Assembly (NCBI GenBank): GCA_002633005.1
Contig: NMRA01000218.1
Coordinates: 29,337 to 93,336, forward strand
From: Phoronis australis
Taxonomy: Eukaryota; Phoronida; Phoronidae
Direction: 5' to 3'
Length of the DNA stretch: 64,000 nt
Under the pieces are notes generated by a model. That model ran no database searches. It saw nothing but the letters and a program-made list of their open reading frames with translations, and was not told the origin of the DNA. Shown piece after piece: positions 15,501-27,500 of the stretch; position 1 is the first letter of the stretch, and every line of letters starts with the position of its first letter. A program made the translations under genes and the position numbers.

Positions 15501-18500
15501 GCGAAGGTTGCAACACCTCAACCAATCAAAACCGTATTGGCGTAAGGGAATTCTTAATTAACAGTGAACAAAGGTGTGAACGCACCTGTGAAATTGGTGA
15601 TCGCCTGGGAAATTGATAAATTAATCTCATTGACATTGTTAATAGATATAGGAGGGGATGTGATGCAATGTGATTGATCATGACAAGCAGTCAATACAAT
15701 GATGTGTGGCTGGTATTGATCACTTGCATTCCTGACGATACAAATCGATAGTTAAATCTTGCNAAAAAAAAAAAAAAAAAAAAAAAAAAAAACAAACTTA
15801 GTGGAAGAGCAACATACTTGGCGAAATTTATTTCGCCAAGTAAAAATGTTGGGTCATATTACTGCTCAATTACCACTGGCAGTATGGACTGGAATACATA
15901 TCAAATTTCTGATGACAAGTCTGACTATATGAATAAGGATGATTAGCAAGTACGTGTATTAGTCAAATATCTACAAAAGTATAAAGGCCTTTTCATACTG
16001 ACTTAACTCCTGTCTCAGTGGACGGTCTCAGCAGAGCGTGGACATAAACTTGCAAAGTTACCTAAACTATTCATACCGGCTTCGGTAGTTAACGAACATC
16101 GAAGTATACTGTAGGTGACGCTGTTGTCATTTTCATACTGACTTAACTCTGGTCTCAGGGGAGCATCGACAAAAACTGCAAAGTTAAATAATCGTTCATA
16201 CCGGCTTCGATACTTAACGGACATCGAAGTAAACCGTAGGTGACGCTGTTGTCATTTTCATACTGACTTAACTCTGATCTCAGCGAGCGTCGACGTAAAC
16301 TGCAAAGTTAACTAAACCGTTCATACTGTCTTCGGTAGTTAACGGACGTTAAAGTAAACGGTAGGTGACACTGTTGTCATCAAAGTAATCGCAAGGTAGC
16401 GCTGCACGCTAACATTTTTAATGTGACAAATTGGGAACTCTTGCATGTGCTAATTGACACAAAACTCTTTTTTAATTCGACTGGTGATATAAGCAACTAT
16501 TAGCGACAACACTACCCTTTAATTGTTGACCATAACAGTGGCACCTGGTGATAACTTCAATGGGACCGAAGTTGACTGTTCATACTGCACCGCAGCATCG
16601 ACACTCCGCTGTTAAATGAATCCACCTGTTTACTGCAAAGTTAACTGGCGCTGTTAACTTCGACCCAGGACTGAAGTTAACTGTTCATACTGACTGCCAC
16701 TCCACAAAACATTGAGGCATTGACGTTAGTATGAAAGGCCCATAAACCTTACCACAGTAAGACCAAGCAATTTTTGTAGCTAAAATTTCTGAGACTGACA
16801 GTTATTAACGCATGAATTCATTCAAAGGGAAGTTTCAGTTATATAATTTGGGTGGGGACATTAAACAGAGCACGGACATCCAAAAATGAAATAAAACAGA
16901 AATTTCTGGGGTTGGGCATTCAGTCTAACACAATATCTTGGATAAGTGAAATTTTGCTTTCGCATTTCTTCCTAGAAAGATAGGTTATACTGAAGTAATG
17001 TTGTTGCATGTTCATACCTGTTCTATGTTGAATTCAATATTTTTAGGCATCTGGCCAAATGCACAGACCTGTTAAGAATGTCTCAAATGACCATAACTAT
17101 AACAGAGGAAAGCACAATGCTTGAACAGAGTTGCTATTAAATATTCAGTCAGGTGTCTGTCAGACGTATTATCTTTTTGTGATATAATCTCTTAAACTCA
17201 GGCTATCATTAGCACTTCAAAGGTGTAGATAACACCACTCAATTCAAAAGATAGATAGATAAAATCCACCAGTAATAAACAACAAGGTATCAAATGAATT
17301 TGGATCAAGGCCAACCCTGTTATTACACTGACAAAAAGAACATACATAGGTTTAAAAGAGAGAAGTTTCATCATGGCAGGTTACAAAAAACTTATCCACA
17401 AGATCAGTTTGATAGTTACAGAACATCAAATATATAGATGGCGTGACTCCATTGTGGTTGGATCTTCAGCAATATAACTTTTATAAACCTAACCCCAAAT
17501 AGTACTGAATAAAAGCAAATCACAGATAACATGTGATGATCCCACAAAATATTAAAAACTATAAATGAACCATGCTTCAAATCACAGAAATGCTTTCCAG
17601 AGGAATAATGTAGTTCTCTCAAACCACCATTTTGATTGCTACTTTAATTGTCATTTCGTTAACCGCTAAAAATAGTGGAATTTACAAAGCAAATGCGGAG
17701 TAAAATGTGACCATTGTAATAAATCATTGGGGCAACCAGAAGATACCAGAGGTGGCTCACCAAACCCATGGCACTTCAGGGCGTAGCTTCCCACCAATTG
17801 CCTTCTGGAGCACAAAACAAGTATGTGGCCAGAGGGAGATTGTAATCGCCAGACAAAAAAGACCAACAAAACCCCTTATGTACTGGCTAAGACAGGGCAC
17901 CTTGTAAAATACCAGAGAAATAGTGGAGAAAATCGTCGTGTAAATAGTCACAAATCACCATTTACAAGTAAGAGTAAAAATAGGGAAGAAATAGCGGACA
18001 ATTTTCATGTAAATGATGCTTGTAACACCTCCCAGGTCCTCAACTTTGACTCCATGGGCTTCACTAGACAGCCCCCTGAAGTTCTACCCTCAGCCAGCAG
18101 TGGTGATCTCCATGGGCTTCACTAGACAGCCCCCTGAAGTGCTGCCCTCAGTCAGCAGTGGTGATCTCCATGGGCTTCACTAGACAGCCCCCTGAAGTGC
18201 TGCCCTCAGCCAGCAGTGGTGATCTCCATGGGCTTCACTAGACAGCCCCCTGAAGTGCTGCCCTCAGCCAGCAGTGGTGATCTCCATGGGCTTCACTAGA
18301 CAGCCCCCTGAAGTGCTGCCCTCAGCCAGCAGTGGTGATCTCCATGGGCTTCACTAGACAGCCCCCTGAAGTGCTGCCCTCAGCCAGCAGTGGTGATCTC
18401 NTGTGACCATTGTAATAAATCATTGGGGCAACTAGAAGATACCAGAGGTGGCTCACCAAACCCATGGCACTTCAGGGCGTAGCTTCCCACCAATTGCCTT

Positions 18501-21500
18501 CTGGAGCAGAAAACAAGTATGTGGCCAGAGGGAGATTGTAATCGCCAGACAAAAAAGACCAACAAAACCCCTTATGTACTCGCTAAGACAGGGCACCTTG
18601 TAAAATACCAGAGAAATAGTGGAGAAAATCGTCGTGTAAATAGTCACAAATCACCATTTACAAGTAAGAGTAAAAATAGGGAAGAACTAACAGGACAATT
18701 TTCGTGTAAATGCTGCTTGTAACACCTCCCAGGTCCTCAACTTTGACTCCATGGGCATCACTAGACAACCCCCTGAAGTGCTGCCCTCAGCCAGCAGTGG
18801 TGATTTATTAGCAAGCCTGTCATTGAGATTTCCTCCTCATTCATCACTTTAATTTCTTCACAGTTCTGTCATTATAATAAAGCACAGCTTGGAGGCAACA
18901 CAACAGCTATAATGACACAACAGGCTCATAGCTTGCATGCTTTTATAAAATTGTACTGGATTACTAACTTAGTTAATTCTGTGGTTAATAAACCCTAAAT
19001 TTCCACAAGAGAAAAGTGCATCACAAAAGTCACCAAGAACAAACAAAGAGTTATCTACGTTATCCATATTAATGTTGGTAATAAATTAAACTGGTGAGAG
19101 ACGATATGATACACAAGTAATAAAGGATTCTTTGTTACATTCATAAATCATTTAGGGCTATATTTTTACAGAAAAACCTAATCACTTTGGGACACAACAT
19201 AACGAACAATTGAAATTTTGTTTTCACTTTACTTTTTTTTCATAAAGAATATGAAGCATTAAGATAGTAATTATTTATTGTTTAAAAGTTAGGTCTAGTA
19301 GCTATCACAAGACAATGCTTTGAAAAAACGCAAGCATTCGTAACAATGTTAGTCACCTATGAAAAATGACAAAGGGCAATCTTTTGACTTTGACAATTAT
19401 TTTTGTGAAATATTGATGAGGTTTTACTATATTTGGGAATTTGTCTGAAGCTCTGTCACCATATGAAAAGCAGAAGTCTGGTTCAGACATTGGCAACCAT
19501 GTGTATTTTAAAACCAGGCAAGCACAGCAGTTTCTTTGGAGGTGACAGTGATGGTGTGAAGACTGATGAGACCTGACGAAATTTTCAATGCTTGTTCAAC
19601 ACAGTGACATTTAGACAATTCCAAACAAAGAAACATGCAAAATGCTGATTAAGATAATCTGATGACCTCGAGTTTACTCCAATTTCTCTTATTTGGATAC
19701 ATGACCTTTTGTGTTGACCTTCCGACACTATAAAAATACACCATGTAAAGTAAGCTAGCATCCCCAGAGGCAGGAGACATGAAGCCAGTCTTCTCACATA
19801 CTTCCCTCTGCTAATTAGGTCGATACTAATTGGCTGTACAAAATAGAGGAAGGCTCCAATCCTCAATACATGAGTCATATAACACTGACAAAATTAGCTA
19901 TTGTCAAGAACCTAATTGCTACCAACAGAACTTGCCTTGCAATGACAGCATCTAATTTCTAGATAACAAGGGAATTAGAAAAATCCTTAAAGGATAACCA
20001 TTGCAACATGAGGGTAGAGAATGAATACAGCCTCGATCCCATATGCTCTCCAGATGTTTATGGGTTAATGCTTAAACAGAGGAAGAAGATTGATCAAAAC
20101 ACTGTACTCAGAAAAATATGGGTTTTCACTTCCCTATGACAAAAACCTAACAAACCAAATTAGGAAAAGAAAACAACACCTTTCTAATTGATGTGGTCAA
20201 CCTCAAGCCATTACAAAATGATGTCAAGAACAATGTAGAGCAATGATGCAGCCCATGTCTCCACCACAAGCGACAAAGATATAAGGGGTACTACTTCATT
20301 CCTCAGCTGAAACACATAATATATGTTGAAATTCATGAGGGTTCATAACGGAACTTGCTAGATATTGGAGTAGCTACAAAAGGGTAAAATTGTCACTAGA
20401 GGGAGCCATAGTAGGATCTGTCCAAAAACCAGCGGCAGCTGTTCTGCCTTCAACAGTTTTTATAAGATCAGCTAAGTCATATTTCATTAAAGATACAGTA
20501 AAAAACTTAGTAGACATGTACCATAGTCAGCTGCAAGAAAAACTAAGATTGAAACTGACCCAAAATAATGCCGGCCACTACCCTCCTCAATAACACCCAA
20601 AAATAATGCCGACCAGTACTCTCCTCAATAACACCCAAAATAATGCTGGCCAGTACCCTCCTCAATAACACCCAAAATAATGCCAACCAGTACCCTTCTC
20701 AATAACAACACAACTGTCAACTTCTATGGTCACATCAAGTGGTTTGGATGATAGTAAGCTGGACATCAAACAATAAAATTTAATTAAAAATGACCACAAG
20801 AGGGTGCAAAACAGGTACAATGATTCTGAAACCAGGCACTTCAGACATAAGGCTGGTCACTGTGTGAGTGCATAATAAAGGACTAATTTCGGATTTCAAT
20901 CAATATCTTCATAATGCATACACTTGGACAAATAACCATCTAACATCCTTCCACCTTTGACCCCTCATGAAGACTGCTTACAGTTGCAACATTCACTGAC
21001 CACTACTGGAGATAATTGTATGTGCAATTAGTGGTTTCTTACTAAACCACTAGGTACTAAGGTGTCTTTTCATTTTGCAAGCAGTTACATGCTTCAACAG
21101 CAGATGATTCAACTAATCAATGTCAAGGGTTCACAATCTTTTCCTCAATCTCAGATTCTGTTAAGCCAGGGAATGACCATGTGATAGGTGACCATAAGAA
21201 GTACAAAGACTGAAACAAACAGTTTGTAAGTCATGTTCTACTGAGCAGGAAAGGTTAATGAAAGTTAGGTAGGACCTTATCATCAAATCTTGGCATTTAC
21301 CAAAACTTCTACAAAACTTCGGAATAGAAAGTATGTATTTTCTGACCATAGAAAGTCTATAGAACTTGATTTTTTACTTCATACCAATTTGCCATTGTGG
21401 GGTCATGGGACCATGTCTTTCTAGTAAAATTAATAAATAAATTATCACAAGAAATTCCAAGATCGTTTAATTAGTTCAATAATCAACTTGTGCGAAATAC

Positions 21501-24500
21501 ATCTGTGTAAACTTTTGTTAAATCTTCTTCAGTCATTTTAATAATAATAAACAGACAAGGAACATCTTACTGAAAACTAAAATGGCCACCAGGGAGAGCT
21601 GAAGTAGTCACATCCTCCCAAAAATGCGGTGTTTCCAGCAACAACGTGAATGAATTGAATGACAGAGTTAAGTCAAGTGTCATTCCTCACAGAGAGGTCA
21701 ACATTGCCATAGAAACTAACAACATATTAAAGGGGACAATTAGTTCACTGACAATAATCTATACAGGTGTTAATAGGGTCAATTATTATGTCACTAATGC
21801 AGACAACTTGTTAAAGGATTTGGGTTCTTACCACTCTGGGCTTCAGCCACAATCTTGAACTAACAAAGAGCTCACAGAGAAACTGCCATACAAGCAGTCT
21901 ATCTTTTAATGCATTGCACAGTAAAACCTAATTATTTTGGACAACAAAACTTGAAGAAAGGTGAAGAGATTTGACCATTTGTGATATCAAAAAAAATCTT
22001 ACAAAAGCATTAGTATCTTTCGAAGCTTTAATTTAAAGATAGCCTCCAGTGACCAAAACAATGTACGGTAAAGTCGCGTGATTTTCGGACGGCCCGCCAT
22101 TTTCGACCAAGAATAAATATTTCCGAAATGAGATTTTCATAGTCCACGAAATTCGTACACGATCCAAAAACTGTTTTTCAAAGATCCTCGAATTTCAGAC
22201 ATTGTCATAAACATCGCAATTTTGTCCCGCGACTTTCGGACAAGGAAAATTTTAGAAACGGTAATTTGGGATCGACGCAACTCCCGTGTCACAAAAACGT
22301 TCAACGGATGATTTCTACTGTATAAGGCTTGAGTCCGAGAATCGGTATAACGGGTTTGTAATTTTTACTTTGTCTTGACGATTATCTTGCGTTTAGCTTG
22401 TGTTTGGCGCTTTAGCTATGAAAAGAATCACCGAGTTCCGCATAACGAAAATTTCTGATGAAAATACAAATAGGAAATACACCGAAGGCTGCAACTTTTC
22501 GTTGTAGCGTAACATGTGCTCTGGTTTAAATAGGCCGTGCTGTTCGACTCGAGACTGTGACAGTGAACATGCACGCCTGACACCAACTTGCGTGTTTACG
22601 AAACGTTTTTATTTTAAAACGTCCTGGCCTTTGCAAATGCCCAACTATCGCCGGACAATAAGTTTTGCTGCCACTTACCTGCATCCCGGCGAATGATTGA
22701 AATCTTCGTGCAGCCGTTCTGGGCTTGCTTCATAATTTTGAATGTGAGTTAGCAAGGAATGAGCCACCACTGACTAACATTCAGACGTGCTTCTGACAAC
22801 GCAATTTTTGGGTTGAAACGAAAATTTTTCATTAAAAATCTGTTTGCAGTTCAATCGTCTTTCGTTTTTCAGTGCCTTCTTGGTAGTGCTCATTCGTGTA
22901 ATGTGTTAAGCAGTGTAAGGCCCAGAACTCAGAACGGCGTGCTGGCGCAGTGCCGCACACGGGACACTGCATCCCTGCCTTATGTTGTGTAAGTGCCTGT
23001 ACTATAACACATATCAAAAACTAATATACACCCACGTAACCACGCTTCACTACCCTTACAAATTCTCTATCTCTGATAACTTTGAAGAATCACAGATGCA
23101 AGAATCTCGCTAAAGAAGCTAGTGTGATCGTGTACTTCGCTTGCAATACTTGACCATAGGTCTCGAAGTCTTCAGACTAGCGTGCTCGTGAGATTCTCAC
23201 CCTTGCGGCCCTGGACGAAGACTGGGGTAGAGTTCAGTAGCTGTCTTGGGAATAGAAAAATCTAGCCAAAATCACGTTTTCAACTGAAAATACACAATAT
23301 GTCACGTAATTTCATGAATTCTTGCTTTTTAGTGAAGTCCTAGCGTTACGAGCTTTACCCCTATGTAGACCTAAAAAAGATTGAATATGCGGCGACCTAA
23401 TTTTGCTTGCTCATCCACTGGTCTGTGTACTTGTGGTCTTGTTAATTTCACGCCTTGTACCGTCTGAGGTACAACACCCTGGACCCCATGGTGTCCCGAG
23501 ATTAAAATGAATCCCGACAACTGAGGACACCGGGACATGGGCGGCGCACCATAGGGGACTGGGGGGCTATAACCTCCCACTTTTTTCAGTGCTACGCCAC
23601 GCATGGTCAATAGGCGATGCACCACACGGGTCTGAGGGGGCTTTAGCCCCCAACTTTTTTCAGTGCTGCGCCGCCCAAGCGGTACCCTGTGGCACTCGAT
23701 GTCCGTCTGCGGCGACCGTAAGAAAATCCTCCAATCATTTCGAAAAATGGTAAGTCAGTTGAATCAGATTTGATAGTTGTTGCTTCTTGCGGTCCTAGGG
23801 GTAGGCTAACAAGAATACAGGACCTGCAGTCCGACGCACCGAGCCTGGGACCTTATAGGTGTTTCCGACCTGGAGTTCCATATCTACTTTCCACTGACAG
23901 GGCCTGGTCTTCTTGTCCATGTCACCGCCTTCAGTTGATAGTTTTGAGACAAAAAGAAACATGATCTTAAACTACAGACCATGCTTTTTGTATTACTTAA
24001 GATAGTTTTAGAGGCATTTCAGCTGTAAGTGTGCTTAATTGTGTTTGATTCGAAAGAGATGACTGTTACATTGCTAATTATTATTGTTCTATTTTTACCC
24101 CAGGTGATGCCTTACTTGCAGCAAGGGTAAATAATTTTGGAAAGTATTACCAGCGATTTCCGTATATATGTTCGGGAAACCAAACGTCTATGTAAAAATA
24201 CACTAGGGCCTATACTCGGCAATGTCGAATACACGAACACAGCATAAATACTGTATCTCACCCTAATTATATTCTAGTGGGAATAGCATTATTTTCAGAT
24301 TTCAAGCATGTATTTTTATTCTCAGATATGCATCCAGGTATATTTTAGGGAAAAAATTTAAGATACGCAAATTGGGCATATATTCTGCTGGACTTACGTA
24401 CATACGAAAATCTATGGTGGATCTTCTTAAACCTGTAAACCATGAAAATTTCATTGAGACAGTTTTGTTCTACTAACATGTTCAACTAACATTGATTCCG

Positions 24501-27500
24501 TTCATGCAAGTCGGTCAGTACGTTCGCGTTTAAGGCGTTATTGCAACAGGTTAGTGTTGTTTTGATTTTGTTTGGTGTTTCCATGTTTTATTTTGTTATG
24601 TATTCCCCTCTTCAGATAGTCACTGTTATTCTTCAACAATATTTCTGTACTTACAATGAGACTTCAGTTAACTCACAACTGATCATACTTTAAATTTTAG
24701 CATTCATTGTAAGTGTGTGACGTCCATCAGCAGATACCTGTAGGAAGAACTATTTTCCGTAACTGTAGCAAATATATGACGCAATGAAATGAAAACGGTC
24801 GACATAGATGAATTGTAATTGGTTAAGTGTACATTAAGGAAGAAAATTAAGTATATAAATAGTTCTTAAACTGCGTCCTTGATGAGTTCACGCTGTCCAA
24901 TGAGTTCACGCTGTCCCAATGTTTTCGTTTTTCTTTTCAGGTCGTCTCTAGTCTATTCTTCTAACAGTCGTGATCTGCCCAGTAGCCTATTGTATCAACG
25001 TGCGCAAGAACAGTCTTGGCAGGGGGGGGGGTGCACCTAGCAGACTCTCGTAGAATTAGTGGCTCAAAATCGACATTGGTGTGCAGCAGGAGGCTGGTGG
25101 AAAATTAGTAGTGACTGAGGGAGACTGAGCTGCACGAAACTGGTGACGACCCCAGAAGAAACGGCCCTGTTGTCTTCCACGCAGATTATCAGAAAATGTT
25201 AATGTTTCATTTCATCCACAAACCGATTTCACAAGTCAGAGTTTTCACTGTGGTTAAAAACGTAAGCGAACCCATATGTGTTAGGTCACCTCAGTTGCAT
25301 GAAGATGCGCCTGTGTATCACTTAGTAACATCGGGCGTTTCAAAGGCTGTGGATGAGAAAGGTTTTAATTGTAAAAAACTGTTGGGTGAATTTGACGTTG
25401 GTAGCATTTGAAATTGCATTTGCTTTCTAGACAACGCCCTTATATATACAATATGTTAGTTAATCGTGTCTTCAGCCGCGCAGCACTGTACTAGTAGACG
25501 CATTCCCATAGTTTGCAGTAGGCCTAAACATATGTAGAACGACAGCGCTTCCTCATCAATTCAATGACTACCAGAACGACAAATGGGGATCACGAGTCGA
25601 TGAGAAACTACTCATTTTACTATCGTGATTGTCTTTGTAATCTATTTTAGATTATTGTTCATTTGAAGTTTTCATGCTGAAACTGAGCTTTTAGGTAATA
25701 TGGAAATAAACGTGTCAGAGTTAACTTGCGTTACGGTTTGTAACCAGCAGACAATGCATGGATACGTTGAACAAACATAAATATGTACTATGCTCTGGTC
25801 ATTGTTCATCACTTTCTTCACTGAAATCGTTCCCACATCCATTACTGTTACGTTTAATGCAAAATTCGTTAAAATTGAGAAAGCGCATGTTTTGATGGTC
25901 GGAAACCCTCTTTGTGCGTCGAATACACAAGTCCAGCTTTTTATTGGGAAACCATATTAAAAAAGCGCCTATCGAGGCGCTCTTTGTGGGTTGACAGTGC
26001 AAACTTGACATTTTTTATTGAGAAAACGCATTTTTACAAAAGAGAATCAGTTGTCTGGAACGTTTTATGTGCGTCAACAACGCAAACCAGACCCACTCAT
26101 TGGAAAGCCCATATTTGTCACCAGGAAGACTCCTTTTTCACAACGCAGCCGGCTATTTCAAGTGAGATAGCGCATTTTTGATAAGATTCCGTCACTTGCC
26201 GAGAACGGTTTTTGAGCATCGGCGAAGCAAGCTGAATATTTCATATTGAGAAAGGGCATCTTTGAAAAGAAGAACCAACACTTGTCGGGAAAGGTATTTA
26301 TGCGTTGACAACGCACATTTCTTATTGGGAAAGCCAGATTTTTAAAAATTAATCGCACAGACCGGTTGAGTCTTATTGACCTGCAATTATGCTGCTATCA
26401 AATGACCGAGCCAGCAATGTTTGATACTACGACCGCTCATCGAAATAATGTACACCCACGAAATTGGGACACTAGCCGAAACCCAAATTTGGAGGGCCGC
26501 CAAATTCGGACACCACAGAAATGATGTTTCGCGAGATTCGTCCAAGAATGAATTTTTTCTATTGGAATTAATTTTCAGTGTCCGAAAATCACGCGACTTT
26601 ACCGTATTGACACCGGAAATACAAGAATTTTTGAATAAATATTGTTTTTGTTTGTAAATTATACCGCCCATAATTCAAAGCCCCTTCAAGCGCCCTAGAG
26701 ATATTCTCAATCAATCAACGTAAGGTGGTATATATGACATCATCGTTCCAACAAAATTTTCCCCGAAGCCTCACTGCGCAACAGCCGAGTGTCGTTTCTT
26801 GGACTGCATTCATCGGTCTCTGAGCTAAAATGCCACGTTGCGTGGTGTACGGGGGCAGCAACATAAGCAGGAATGGCACACATGTATATAACTTCCCAGC
26901 CGATCTAGTCATGTGTTGTGTGTAGAATAGATTTGTATCCAAAAGTCTACAGCCAGCAAGATTTGTTCTAGCCTTGATGCAAAGTTACGTGACGATGTGG
27001 GTAAAAAAACTGACCAAAGTTACCATACGGTAATTACCAAGAGCAACGCAGATCGTTGAAATGCGCCACAAACGGTGTGGTTCTAGAGTTCTTTACTTGT
27101 ATCATAAAAATGACCACTAGATGGTGAAAAACGTCCAATCCATCTGCAAATGGAACATGCTATCCCTTCTTCAATAGAAAGCCAGTTACAAAATTTCATA
27201 AAAATCTGACAAAGAACTTCAGAGCAACAAAACAAAACAAAACAGAAAAAAATGAAACTGCCACAAGGGGCACAGTGTCCACCTGAAACATCGTGTGTCT
27301 TTTAATTATGTCGCTAGGTCAGTTACTGTATCTATGTTCAGTTGAGAGTAGAGTTTTGTTCAGAAAGTATGAACGCAACGGAATAAAGACCGTGAACAAT
27401 GAAAAGTGTCGTGCATTTAACAAATTCTGTATAACAGAAAACTTGCTCCCGAAGTACAGTCAGCTTGATAGGAACGCATCTGCCAAATCTCATCAGGATC

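Larger units (their letters stand above)
22066..26604. mobile_element. 4.54-kb TA-flanked DNA transposon, apparently non-autonomous
   Basis: Perfect 25-bp terminal inverted repeats at 22066-22090 and 26580-26604 (start CGGTAAAGTCGCGTG, inner end TTTTCGGAC), with TA on both outer sides (22064-22065, 26605-26606). Both subterminal regions hold scattered variants of the TIR core such as CGCGACTTTCGGAC and AATTCGGAC. TA duplication and repeated subterminal motifs suggest the IS630-Tc1-mariner group, perhaps pogo/Tigger-like, by inference only. The interior is 4.5 kb without a recognisable transposase. It holds a small zinc-finger-like frame, GC-rich duplicated segments near 23550-23680 and degenerate repeats near the right end. 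Sits in ADGRA intron 2. Confidence 0.85.

Noticed and set aside
25912-26181. 89-codon plus-strand frame in the transposon as a transposase
   Set aside because: It lies over degenerate tandem repeats and shows no DDE or helix-turn-helix pattern.
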